From NCBI GenBank assembly GCA_903921785.1, contig CAIXRH010000199.1, positions 1 through 64,000 on the forward strand: a stretch of DNA of 64,000 nt, given 5' to 3'. The translations under genes were made by a program, and so were the position numbers. The notes under the pieces were generated by a model. That model had not been told where the DNA came from. It saw only the letters and a program-made list of their open reading frames with translations, and did not search any database. This document shows positions 15,439 through 23,920 of the stretch, piece after piece (the stretch's first letter is position 1; each line of letters begins with the position of its first letter). Source of the DNA: an uncultured Pseudomonadota bacterium. Its GTDB lineage: Bacteria; Myxococcota_A; UBA796; SXON01.

Positions 15439-16752
15439 ATGCTCCTCGCGTTTTTCGCCTGCACGGCCCCCCAGACGATCGGTGGCGACCGCGACTCGAC
15501 GGGCGGGTCCGACGCCGACGCCCTCCCCGGAGACACCGCCGGCGACGACACCGCCTCCGTCCCCTGGACCCCGCCGGAGTACGACCCCGACGCGCTCCCC
15601 GACGGCGTTCCCCACGTCGAGATCACCCTCGACGCCGCCGCGATCGCCCGCCTCGACGCCGACCCGTACCACGCGGCCGACGAGCCGGGAACGTTCACCG
15701 ATGGCGACGGGGTCGTCCACCCGGTGCAGCTCAACTACCGCGGCGCCTACCAGCTTCAGAACGTGATCTACGCCTACAACCTTCGGAACTGGAAGGTCAA
15801 ATTCGCCGCCGGGGACGAGCACGAAGGCCATCGGGTGTGGAACTTCAACTACGAGCCCCACCTCCGCCAACAGCTGGCGTACGAGCTCCTCCGCTTCGCC
15901 GGCGTCGCCGTCCCTTCGGCGCGGCATGTGGTGCTGGAGGTCAACGGCCGACCCGCCGGCACCTACCTCCAGTACGAAGACCCCGACAACAAGACCTGGC
16001 TCGCCGAACAGTTCGGCGACGACGACGGCGACCTCTACAAGGGCGCCTACGATCTTCCCGGCGAACCCCAGTGTTTCGCCGACCTGACCTGGCTCGGCCC
16101 TGACGACGCCGACTACGCCTGTCACTACCTCAAGCACACCAACGACAACGTGCCGCCCGACGACATGGCGGTGCTCCGCACGTTCATCACCGCCCTCAAC
16201 GACACCCCAGACGCCGACTTCAGCGCCTGGTCGGCGGCGAACGTCGACGTGGACCGGCTCCTGTCTTCGCTGGTGGTCACCAATTTCGCCGCGCAGTGGG
16301 ACTCCTACCCGCAGCGCCCGAAGAACTACTGGTTGTACCAGGACGTCCACGCTGGGCGTATGGTCTACATCCCCTGGGACCTCGACAACACCTTCTCCGC
16401 CGACGTGGACGGCAGCTACAACCAGATGGGCACGACCGCGTCCGTGCTCTACGACCTGGAGACCCACGACTACCAGGCCCCGAACGAGGGCGAAGGCACC
16501 GAGCGGCCCCTCGCCCGCCGGGTGATCGCCCGGCCCGAGCTCCGCGCGGCCTATCTCGATCGCTACCGCGAGTTGAGCACCAGCCTGCTCACCGATGGGT
16601 GGTTGGAGGACCGCATCGAGCGGCTCACCGCCCAGCTCGAGCCCGAGCTGTCGCGCACCGACAAGGACCGGCTGCAAGCCGACAACGCCGCCGTGCTGCG
16701 GTTCGTCCACGCGCGCACACGCTTCGTCGCGGACGAACTCTCAGGGCTGTAG
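15439..16752 (+). CDS. CotH-like secreted kinase, lipoprotein
   Basis: A 437-residue protein with a signal of only seven residues, MLLAFFAC, Cys at 8. An in-frame TAG four codons upstream excludes a longer N-terminus. A Thr/Asp/Gly linker (residues 14-40) precedes a CotH-family domain (about 55-430): VQLNYRGAY near the start, HVVLEVNGRPAGTYLQYED, the PKNYWLYQD strand and MVYIPWDLDNTF at about 306-317, whose Asp residues match the metal site of CotH kinases. CotH enzymes are atypical kinases acting outside the cytoplasm, so an outer-membrane or periplasmic substrate is expected. Another CotH-like protein is at 53318. Confidence 0.8.
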   Translation: MLLAFFACTAPQTIGGDRDSTGGSDADALPGDTAGDDTASVPWTPPEYDPDALPDGVPHVEITLDAAAIARLDADPYHAADEPGTFTDGDGVVHPVQLNYRGAYQLQNVIYAYNLRNWKVKFAAGDEHEGHRVWNFNYEPHLRQQLAYELLRFAGVAVPSARHVVLEVNGRPAGTYLQYEDPDNKTWLAEQFGDDDGDLYKGAYDLPGEPQCFADLTWLGPDDADYACHYLKHTNDNVPPDDMAVLRTFITALNDTPDADFSAWSAANVDVDRLLSSLVVTNFAAQWDSYPQRPKNYWLYQDVHAGRMVYIPWDLDNTFSADVDGSYNQMGTTASVLYDLETHDYQAPNEGEGTERPLARRVIARPELRAAYLDRYRELSTSLLTDGWLEDRIERLTAQLEPELSRTDKDRLQADNAAVLRFVHARTRFVADELSGL

Positions 16753-16799
16753 CGCGGCGAAGCTCGCCGACCCCGAGCGGGGCCGGGAAGCTCCGCTAC
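16749..16799. terminator. Nested hairpin joining two convergent stop codons
   Basis: GTAGCG-C-GG (from 16749) pairs with CCGCTAC (16793-16799), and inside it CCCC(GAGC)GGGG forms a smaller stem. The TAG stops of the CotH-like gene (16750-16752) and of the minus-strand gene (16796-16798) both sit in the outer stem. Confidence 0.45.
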
Positions 16800-17722
16800 C
16801 CGCCGATCTCGACGTCCACCAGCGAGGTGGAGAACCCGCCGTTGAGCTCGAGCACCGGCTCTTCGTGGGCGCCGTTGATGCGGGTCGCGTCGGTCTTGCC
16901 GGAGTCGAGGATCGCGCCATCGACGCCGGAGAGCAGCACCAGCTGGTTCGCCTCCTCGCCGCTCACGAGCACCGCGGCCACGTCGGTGCCGCCGACCGCG
17001 ACCAGGCCCTTGGCGTTCCCCGAGAGCGCCTCGCTCCACACCACCGCCCCTTCCGGGGTGACGGCGCTGAGCTGCGTTCCCGCCGCATCCACCACGAAGA
17101 GCAGCCCGGCCTGGGCGCTCCACGCCACCCGGGACGCGCCGCCCGCGACCGCGAAGCCCGTGGCGTTATCCACCTCGTAGGCCACGACCGAGCTGCCGCA
17201 CGCGACCCAGGCGACATCCGCCTCGCGATCGAGGCTGAGGCTGCTGCAGCCGGCGGTGGGCATGCTCGCCACCTCCGCGGAATCACTGAACCAGCGGATC
17301 GCGCTGGAGGTGACGGCCACCATGCCGTGCTCGCGCAAGGCAGCGTCCCGCACCCCGGCGACCTCCCAGCGCTTCACGGCGTTGTTGTTCACGTCGAGCA
17401 GCTCCACGCCGCTCTCGGTGGCGGCGAGCGCCTGTTCGTCGCGGCTGTCGCGCAGGTCGGCGTCGGCGCTGACGTCGGAGTCGGCGACCATGGTGCCGTC
17501 CCCATCGAAGGTACAGACGGTGCCGCCGCCGATGGCGCCGTAGAGGGCCTCGCCGTCGTCGGCCACCGCGGCGCTGTGCACCTGCATCCCGACCGTCCAC
17601 CGGGTGAGCATGAAGCCCTGCTCCGACTCGACCGCGGGGGTGGGCGACACGTCGCCGCCCGTCGTGACCGCCGTCTGGTCGCTGCCCGAGAGGCCGATGC
17701 ACGAGAGAATGATCAACAACAT
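16796..17722 (-). CDS. Short-signal lipoprotein, propeller/WD-like
   Basis: A 308-residue protein beginning MLLIILSC, with Cys at position 8, a CGGAG seven bases before the ATG and no basic residue in the signal. The mature part repeats short units such as LYGAIGGGTVCTFD, AALREHGMVAVTS, ADVAWVACGSSVVAYE, AGLLFVVDAAGTQLSAV and DVAAVLVSGEEANQLVLLSG, which resemble PQQ or WD beta-propeller blades. It is probably a lipid-anchored propeller. It is convergent with the CotH-like gene, only 43 bases apart. Function unknown. The 246 bases upstream show no feature I can name. Confidence 0.65.
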   Translation of the reverse strand: MLLIILSCIGLSGSDQTAVTTGGDVSPTPAVESEQGFMLTRWTVGMQVHSAAVADDGEALYGAIGGGTVCTFDGDGTMVADSDVSADADLRDSRDEQALAATESGVELLDVNNNAVKRWEVAGVRDAALREHGMVAVTSSAIRWFSDSAEVASMPTAGCSSLSLDREADVAWVACGSSVVAYEVDNATGFAVAGGASRVAWSAQAGLLFVVDAAGTQLSAVTPEGAVVWSEALSGNAKGLVAVGGTDVAAVLVSGEEANQLVLLSGVDGAILDSGKTDATRINGAHEEPVLELNGGFSTSLVDVEIGG

Positions 17723-17968
17723 CCGATGACTCCGGGGGGTGCCCTGCCCCGGGGTAGTGTCGCACGGCGGCGCAAGAGTCGCCACCAACAAGTTGTCGCG
17801 TCGCGTCGATTCAACCGACGGGGGAACGACGGGCGCGGCCGTCCACGGCCGGTTCGTCACAGGGGCGCCATACACCGAGGTGCCCCGGTACAAGAAGCCC
17901 AGGCGCAACGACCGTCATCGCCCGGTTCAACCGCCAACCGCCGGGCGGTGGCTCCGGACGGCGGCGCC

Positions 17969-18868
17969 CTACGCTCCGGTGGGCTTCCCCTCCCCCGTCG
18001 CGAGCCAGCCCATCGTGGCCGAGTCCGGGACCAGGGCCGCGCGCATCGCCGGGGCGCGGAGCACCCGAGTCCAGGCGGCCAACGCCGGACCTCGGGCAGC
18101 GGGCGCGGTCGAGGCGTACACCGCGAGGGCGCCGCCGAGCCCCACCAGCACCACCGCCGGCGGCGAGCCGAAGGTGCGCTGCACGAGGCGCAGCTCCACC
18201 AGCCGCGCGACCACGTCCCGGGCATCGGCGTCGAAGCCGGGGTCGGGCGCGGAGAAGCCTGGGTTTTCCCACGGATGTGCGGCGAGCGGCGCCAGGGCCG
18301 CCGCCGCGCTCGTGCCCGCCTGCGGCAAGAGCTCCGCCCACGGCACCGAGCCGAGCCGCGACGCCCACCGCGCGAGGTAGCCCTCGGGGAGCCCGCTCGA
18401 TCCCGGGCGTTCACCGAGCATCGCCCCCAGCGCCGCGCCCACCGTCGGCGCCCCGCGGAGCATCCCGGCCACCGCGTGCTCCATCGCTTCGTCGCCGGGC
18501 GCCTGGGCGACCAGGGTGTCGGGCGGCAGGGCGAGCTCGGGGGCGTCGGGTTGGTCGAGCGCGCGGTAGCAGCCCGGGTCGATCCCCCAGCGTTCCCCGC
18601 CGCCCACCCGCACCCGCACCAGCGGGTACTGCCGGCAGATCGCGGGCTTCGCCGCGGCGCCGAACGTGGTGTGCACCCGGCACCGCCCGGCCTCGTCGAG
18701 GAAGACGCAGGCGCCGTCCACCCGCCGGAGCGCGCCCTCGACCACGGGGTCCGCCACGCCGAGCGCCGCCGCCGCCGCGATGAGGCCCTCAACTTCGCCG
18801 TCCTGCAGCCGGATCACCACCCCGCGGCAGCTCCCCCCGCACCCTTCGCAGCGGTGGCGGAGGCCCAC
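17969..18868 (-). CDS. YkgJ-type Cys-cluster protein
   Basis: A 299-residue protein whose first 110 residues carry the YkgJ/Fe-S-like cysteine pattern: CEGCGGSCRG at 7-16, DGACVFLDEAGRCRVH, then KPAICRQYPLV and GCY. Members of this family are thought to bind zinc or an iron-sulfur cluster; the role is not established. The rest is an Ala-rich helical region with no motif I know. The ATG is one base past the glmM stop, so it is the last gene of the ftsH-glmM operon. Confidence 0.75.
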   Translation of the reverse strand: MGLRHRCEGCGGSCRGVVIRLQDGEVEGLIAAAAALGVADPVVEGALRRVDGACVFLDEAGRCRVHTTFGAAAKPAICRQYPLVRVRVGGGERWGIDPGCYRALDQPDAPELALPPDTLVAQAPGDEAMEHAVAGMLRGAPTVGAALGAMLGERPGSSGLPEGYLARWASRLGSVPWAELLPQAGTSAAAALAPLAAHPWENPGFSAPDPGFDADARDVVARLVELRLVQRTFGSPPAVVLVGLGGALAVYASTAPAARGPALAAWTRVLRAPAMRAALVPDSATMGWLATGEGKPTGA

Positions 18869-18869
18869 G

Positions 18870-20069
18870 CTACGCCCGCAGCATCGCGACCACCCGGTCG
18901 CGGAGCGCGGTGGCCACCGCGGCGTCTTCGTGCTCCACCATCACCCGCACCACCGGCTCGGTGCCGCTTTTGCGCACCACGGCGCGGGCGCCGGCAGCCT
19001 CGATGAAGCGAAGATCGAGCTCCGGGAGCGTGACATCTCGGACCGCGGAGTGGGCCTGGTGGCTCGGGGTGAACCCGGAGGTCTCCAGCGCGGGGTGGGC
19101 GGCGAGGGCCCGGAGGCCGGCGTAGAGCCCGTCTGCCGTCGGGGGACCGTCCGCGAAGAGCAGGTGCCCGCTGGGCTCTCCCCCGACCGGGGCGCCGTGC
19201 TCGCGCATCGCCGCGGCCACCTCGGCGTCGCCGACCGGGGAGCGGAAGAGCGGGATGCCCTCGCGCGCCAGCGCCCGTTCGAGGCCGAGGTTCGTCATCA
19301 CCGTGCCCACCATCCGCGGCTCGCGGCGGCAGAGCCAGAGCAGCGCGTCGCCGTCGAGGACACGGCCGTCGCGGTCGAGGAGGGCGATCCGGTCGCCGTC
19401 GCCGTCGAGGAGCACGCCCACGTCGCAGCTGTGCTCGCGGAGGGCGCGGGCGGCGTGCTCGGGGTGCACCGCGCCACACGCCACGTTGATCGCCGGACCG
19501 CCGAACGGGACCACGTCGGCGCCGAGGGCCCGGAGCACCGCCTCGCCGGCGGCGGCGCCCGCGCCGCTCGCGGCGTCGAAGAGCACGCGGCGCCCGGACA
19601 GCCAGCGGCCGGGGGGCAGGGCGGCGAGCAGGACCGCCACGTAGTCGTCGACCGCGGTGGCCTCCCGAGCGGTGCCGCCCGCCGCCGCCACGGGCGTGTC
19701 GATCGCCGCGCCCAGGGCGCGGAGCACCGCGGCGTCGAGCTTCCCGCCGCCCGCACCGAGCACCTTCAGCCCATTGTCTTCGGGCGGGTTGTGGCTCGCC
19801 GTGACCATGATCCCCGCGGACCCGCCCGCGGCCACCCGGCTGGAGAGCCCTGGCGTGGGCAAAATCCCGAGGTTCGTGGCGTGCCCGCCGGCCGCGACGA
19901 CGCCGCGCACGGCCGCCGCGAGCAGCGCCGGCCCGGACGGCCGGGTGTCTCGCGCCAGGATCACCTCTGGCCCGAGCACCCGCACGACCGCGTTCCCGAC
20001 CGCCTCGGCGAGCGCCTCGTCCACCTCGACCCCGGCGCGGCCGCGGATCCCGTCCGTCCCGAACTTCAT
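18870..20069 (-). CDS. glmM: Phosphoglucosamine mutase
   Basis: A 399-residue alpha-D-phosphohexomutase, somewhat shorter than the usual 440-450. Present are MKFGTDGIRGRAG, the phosphoserine loop IMVTASHNPPEDNG, the Mg site LLDGDGDRIAL, the sugar-binding GGEPSGHL and the phosphate-binding RKSGTEPVVRVMVE. GlmM converts glucosamine-6-phosphate to glucosamine-1-phosphate for UDP-GlcNAc, hence peptidoglycan and LPS. Its ATG overlaps the cdaR stop by four bases. In Firmicutes GlmM binds and restrains CdaA; the preserved gene order suggests the same link here. Phosphomannomutase activity cannot be excluded. Confidence 0.93.
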   Translation of the reverse strand: MKFGTDGIRGRAGVEVDEALAEAVGNAVVRVLGPEVILARDTRPSGPALLAAAVRGVVAAGGHATNLGILPTPGLSSRVAAGGSAGIMVTASHNPPEDNGLKVLGAGGGKLDAAVLRALGAAIDTPVAAAGGTAREATAVDDYVAVLLAALPPGRWLSGRRVLFDAASGAGAAAGEAVLRALGADVVPFGGPAINVACGAVHPEHAARALREHSCDVGVLLDGDGDRIALLDRDGRVLDGDALLWLCRREPRMVGTVMTNLGLERALAREGIPLFRSPVGDAEVAAAMREHGAPVGGEPSGHLLFADGPPTADGLYAGLRALAAHPALETSGFTPSHQAHSAVRDVTLPELDLRFIEAAGARAVVRKSGTEPVVRVMVEHEDAAVATALRDRVVAMLRA

Positions 20070-21028
20070 GGCGTTTCCTTTCGCGTGACCGGGATGGTGG
20101 CCGGCGACACGTCGACCACCCGGACCTGGTCGCCGCCGCCCTGGATGACCTCGAAGCGGAGCCCGTCGGCGCGGCCCGCGCGCGCGTCGCCCCCGGGGCC
20201 GGTGTAGCCCTCGGGCACGTGCACCACGACGCTCACCTCCTCCGTCTGCAAGCCCGAGATCGCCTCCTCCGGGCCGCTGAGCTTCACGGTGACCCGCTCC
20301 ACCGTGGTTCCCCACCCGGCCTCCCGCACCATCACCGGCACCTCGGCGAACGTACGCTCCGCGATGATCGGCTCCACATCCACGTGGGCGGTGAACCGCT
20401 TGCCGGCGCCGGCGGGCTCGACGCCCTTCTTCAGCGCGAGGCCGACGTCCACGTCGGCGTCTTCGCGGAGGCCGTCGAGGTCGATGTCCTCGGTGGAGAC
20501 GGCGTCGAGCGCGCGGAGCACGCTGGCCGCGCCGATGAGCTCGGCGCGCTCGGGGAGGATCTTCACGCTCGCGAGCCGGAACCCGGGCGCCACCGCGCCC
20601 ACGGTGACCGGCGCGACCGCGACCTTCCGCTTGAGCTGCCGGTCGAGGGTGACGCGCAGCAGCGACGGCGAGATCGACCGCACGTGCACCTGCTCCGGGA
20701 GGCCTTCCACCTGCTTCTGCGTGAGGTCCACCGAGACGTCGCCCTCGCGCGCCTTCCCGAGGTCCACCACGATGCGCAGCTCGCGCTGGTGGAGCAGCCG
20801 GACGAAGGCCTGAACCCCCTCGACCGAGACGGACACCTGCTCCAACGGGGGCTCGGTCAGCGCGGTGCCGTCGGGCAGGCGCCACTCCACCGTGGCCCGC
20901 ACCCGGTCCTCCACCCGCTGCTCGCTCTGCACCCACACCCAGAAGACCAGCGCGAACAAAAGCGCGACGGACTTGTACCCGAAATTCCGGGTGAGGGCGT
21001 CCTTGAGCGTGGTGAGCAGCTCGGTCAT
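20066..21028 (-). CDS. cdaR: YbbR-domain membrane protein, CdaA regulator
   Basis: A 320-residue protein with one N-terminal transmembrane helix (about 20-34, SVALLFALVFWVWVQ) and a large extracytoplasmic part with repeated YbbR domains. Each domain has a strand ending in a V..DL or V.VDV segment (IVVDLGKAREGD, EDIDLDG, AHVDVEP). YbbR proteins regulate the diadenylate cyclase CdaA at the membrane. It overlaps cdaA by four bases upstream and glmM by four bases downstream, so production of the three proteins is coupled. Confidence 0.88.
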   Translation of the reverse strand: MTELLTTLKDALTRNFGYKSVALLFALVFWVWVQSEQRVEDRVRATVEWRLPDGTALTEPPLEQVSVSVEGVQAFVRLLHQRELRIVVDLGKAREGDVSVDLTQKQVEGLPEQVHVRSISPSLLRVTLDRQLKRKVAVAPVTVGAVAPGFRLASVKILPERAELIGAASVLRALDAVSTEDIDLDGLREDADVDVGLALKKGVEPAGAGKRFTAHVDVEPIIAERTFAEVPVMVREAGWGTTVERVTVKLSGPEEAISGLQTEEVSVVVHVPEGYTGPGGDARAGRADGLRFEVIQGGGDQVRVVDVSPATIPVTRKETP

Positions 21029-21807
21029 GCCCGGGTTCCCGACTTGGTGGTGGCGAAGGCCTCGAGCAGCCGCTGCCGCAGCTCGTTGGGATCGTTGGCG
21101 GGGCGCACCTCGCCGGCGATCGCCACGCCGACCGTGCCGCGCTCTTCAGAGACGACGATGACCACGGCGTCCGTCTCCTCGGTGAGGCCGATCGCGGCGC
21201 GATGCCGCGTGCCGACGAAACGACTGATGTCCTTGCTCAACGAGAGCGGCAGGAAGACCTTGGCCGCCACCACGCGCCCCCGCTCCACCAGCACCGCGCC
21301 GTCGTGCAGCGGGCTCGTGGGATGGAAGATCGACAGGAGCAACGCCTCACTGAGCCGGGCGTCGAGGCGGTTGCCGGTGTCGGCGTATTCCTGGAGGGTG
21401 GCCTCGCGCTCGATGGCGATCAGCGCGCCGATGCGCCGGCTCGCCATCAGGAAGCTCGCGCGGATGATGTCCTCGAACGAGCCCGGGTCTTGGGTACGGG
21501 CGAAGCCGCGGAAGAGCCGGCCGCCCGCGCCCGCGAGGCCGCGGCGGATGTCGGCGGAGAACAGGATCAACATCGCGATGAGGAAGGTGTCGAACAGCTT
21601 TTCGAGCAGCCAGTGGGTGGCGTAGAGCTCAAAACGTTGAGCGAGCACGTAGAGCATGCCGGCGCCGAGGAGGCCGAGCATCGTCTGGAAGGCGCGGGTG
21701 CCACGCACCAGGAGGAGGGCCTGGTAGGCGACGAACCACAAAAGCAGGATGTCCACCGCGTCCGAGAAGCGGATGTTGCGGACGTAGAGGTCGAACAGCT
21801 CGCTCAT
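21025..21807 (-). CDS. cdaA: Diadenylate cyclase
   Basis: A 260-residue CdaA-type enzyme that makes cyclic di-AMP from two ATP. Three N-terminal helices (about 18-85) precede the DAC domain. The active-site DGA (LHDGAVLVERG) and RHR (GTRHRAAIGLTEETDA) motifs are intact, so activity is expected. The gene is coupled by ATGA overlaps to folP before it and cdaR after it. c-di-AMP usually governs osmolyte, potassium and cell-wall homeostasis; no c-di-AMP phosphodiesterase or receptor is seen in the window. Confidence 0.95.
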   Translation of the reverse strand: MSELFDLYVRNIRFSDAVDILLLWFVAYQALLLVRGTRAFQTMLGLLGAGMLYVLAQRFELYATHWLLEKLFDTFLIAMLILFSADIRRGLAGAGGRLFRGFARTQDPGSFEDIIRASFLMASRRIGALIAIEREATLQEYADTGNRLDARLSEALLLSIFHPTSPLHDGAVLVERGRVVAAKVFLPLSLSKDISRFVGTRHRAAIGLTEETDAVVIVVSEERGTVGVAIAGEVRPANDPNELRQRLLEAFATTKSGTRA

Positions 21808-22559
21808 CGCAGCGCCTGCCACGTGGCCAACGCTCGCCGCGTGGCCGCCACGTCGTGCACCCGGAGCATGCCCACCCTCGCCTCGGAGCAGTGTATCGCG
21901 ACGGCGAGCGAGCCACCGAGCCGGTCCTCCGGGGTGGGCTGATCGCCGAGGCCGGCGAGGAAGCTCTTTCGGGAGGCGCCGACGAGCACCGCGGCGTTGT
22001 CGCGGCCGGCGAGGGACCGCAAAAGCGCCACGCTCTGCGCCGCCGTCTTGGCAAAGCCGATGCCCGGGTCCACCCACACCTCGGCCACGCCCGCGGCTCG
22101 GGCCGCCGCCGCGCGCTCCCCGAGCTCCGCCCACACCTCGGCCACGACGTCGGCGTACCCGGTGAGCGAGCGCATCGTCGCCGGCGTGCCGCGCATGTGC
22201 ATCAGGATCAGCGTCGCCCCGCCGGCCGCACACACCGGGAACATCGAGGGATCGCGCCCGCCCGTGACGTCGTTGACGATGCGCGCCCCCGCCGCGAGCG
22301 CAGCTTCCGCCACGCCGGCCCGGCGGGTGTCCACCGACACCACGATCCCCTCCCCCGCCAGCGCCCGGATCACCGGGATCACCCGCGCGAGCTCGTCTGC
22401 TTCGGAGACCTCGGCCGCGCCCGGGCGGGTGCTCTCCCCGCCCACGTCGACCACCGCGGCGCCCTCCGCCCACAGCCGGCGGCCCTGCGCGACCGGATCA
22501 TAGGCGCCGCCGTCGCTGAAGCTGTCCGGCGTGGCGTTGACGATGCCCATGAGCTTCAC
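21804..22559 (-). CDS. folP: Dihydropteroate synthase
   Basis: A 251-residue enzyme of folate synthesis, joining p-aminobenzoate to 6-hydroxymethyl-7,8-dihydropterin diphosphate. Signatures are MGIVNATPDSFSDGG, DVGGESTRPGA, VSVDTRRAGVAE, NDVTGG, LMHMRGTP, DPGIGFAK and LVGASRKSF. The start is a GTG at 22559 that overlaps the upstream stop as GTGA, giving VKLMGIVNATPD. The gene sits between a membrane protein and cdaA in the ftsH operon, a neighbourhood common in deltaproteobacteria. Confidence 0.95.
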   Translation of the reverse strand: MKLMGIVNATPDSFSDGGAYDPVAQGRRLWAEGAAVVDVGGESTRPGAAEVSEADELARVIPVIRALAGEGIVVSVDTRRAGVAEAALAAGARIVNDVTGGRDPSMFPVCAAGGATLILMHMRGTPATMRSLTGYADVVAEVWAELGERAAAARAAGVAEVWVDPGIGFAKTAAQSVALLRSLAGRDNAAVLVGASRKSFLAGLGDQPTPEDRLGGSLAVAIHCSEARVGMLRVHDVAATRRALATWQALR

Positions 22560-23920
22560 GGCCACCGCCACAACGCGCCGGTCGCGGTGAGCTCGTCTGG
22601 CGGGCCGAGCTCCGAAGCGTACGACGAGAGCACGTCCGCGGGCACATCCCGGAGGTCGAGCACCACCGGCGAGTTGGACGAGCGGACGAGCTGGGCCACG
22701 CCGTCCTCGGAGACCATGTGCCGCTGCTCCGCTTGCCCGCCTTCGAGCGCCGCCCGGGACGGCGCCCAGCCCACTCGCTGCCGGTGCACCGGGATCGCCC
22801 CGACGCCCGCCGCCGGGACCCGCTCGTCCGGCGCGGTGATCACCACCCCAGCGCGGGGCGTGGCGCCCAGCGCGCGGAGCACCTCCGACGGCGCCGGGCG
22901 CGGCGCCCAGGCGGCGCCACCGCCAGCGAGGATCGGTCCGAGCGCATCGGCGGCGAGGAACACGCCGAGGCCGACACGACGGGGCTCGACCAGCCGCGCG
23001 ACCAGCGGCAACGCAGCGGCGAAGGCCAGCGCCACCGCGGCGGCGAGCGCGGCCCCCGATCCGGGCGCGAGCGCCGGGAGGATCCGCGCCCCTGCGACCG
23101 CGGCCGGCGCGATGCCAAGCAGCAGGCCCCCGAAGAGGAGGGCCGCCGCCCAGCGCTTCCCCCCGTTCCAGCAGGCCACGCCCGCCAGCGGGAGGGCGAG
23201 CGGGAGCGCCCGCACCGCCCGGCCAGCCGGCCACACCAGGTCGATCCCGCCGACGCCGGAGGTTCCCCAGGTGCCGAGCGGCGCCGCCACGAGCCCCAGC
23301 GCTGCGACGGCCCCGAGCGGGAAAAGCCCGGCGCCCAGCAAGAACGCGGCGGAGGGCAGCGGCGCCACCACCGCGCCGAACAGCGTGAGCCCGATCGCGA
23401 GCCCCCGACGCTCCGCGAGCCACGCCGCGCCGGCCATCGCCGCCGGCCCGATGCACACCTGCGCCGCGTGCCCTCCCGCGGCCCCGGTGACGCCCCAAGC
23501 GGCCGCCCCTGCGAGGGCACCGAGCCACGGCGAGCGGAACGCGCCACCGTAGGCGGCGCCGCCGAGCACATTGAGCACCAGCACCAGCAAGACCCCGAGC
23601 CCCGCGCCCACCGAGGCGGAGCCGCCCGCGTGAAAACCGAAGCTGAGCAGGGCGATCCCGGGGTTCCCCACGACGTCGAGCAGGGAGCCGGTGCCCTCCG
23701 CGAACACCGAAGCATCGAACGGGGCGCGGTGGTTCGCGACGTTGTCCCAGAGCTGCCAGGGGAGCCAGCGGTTCACCTCCGCCACAGGATCGGCGCCGCC
23801 GGCCAGGGTCACGCGGTCGAGGCGCCCGTGCGCCTCCACCAGCCGCGCCGCGACGGCGACTGCCGCAACCGCCAGCCCCGCGCCGAGCCGGACCCGACGC
23901 GGCGATCCGACCCCGAGCAC
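22556..23920 (-). CDS. Polytopic membrane protein of unknown function
   Basis: A 454-residue protein with about ten hydrophobic helices from residue 10 to about 335 and a soluble C-terminal tail of about 115 residues. After the first helix a conserved-looking loop contains RWLPWQLWDNVANHRAPFD, recalling the first extracytoplasmic loop of GT-C glycosyltransferases or YfhO-like proteins; this is weak evidence. The tail has VITAPDERVPAAG and SPVVLDLRDVPADVL. It starts with a GTG immediately after the ftsH TAG and overlaps folP by four bases, so it is made together with both. It interrupts the usual ftsH-folP order. Confidence 0.7.
   Translation of the reverse strand: MLGVGSPRRVRLGAGLAVAAVAVAARLVEAHGRLDRVTLAGGADPVAEVNRWLPWQLWDNVANHRAPFDASVFAEGTGSLLDVVGNPGIALLSFGFHAGGSASVGAGLGVLLVLVLNVLGGAAYGGAFRSPWLGALAGAAAWGVTGAAGGHAAQVCIGPAAMAGAAWLAERRGLAIGLTLFGAVVAPLPSAAFLLGAGLFPLGAVAALGLVAAPLGTWGTSGVGGIDLVWPAGRAVRALPLALPLAGVACWNGGKRWAAALLFGGLLLGIAPAAVAGARILPALAPGSGAALAAAVALAFAAALPLVARLVEPRRVGLGVFLAADALGPILAGGGAAWAPRPAPSEVLRALGATPRAGVVITAPDERVPAAGVGAIPVHRQRVGWAPSRAALEGGQAEQRHMVSEDGVAQLVRSSNSPVVLDLRDVPADVLSSYASELGPPDELTATGALWRWP

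Noticed and set aside
17723-17968. A 246-base gap searched for a tRNA or small RNA gene
   Set aside because: No cloverleaf, no anticodon stem with a T-loop GGTTCRA box, and no stable conserved hairpin. I see no feature in it.
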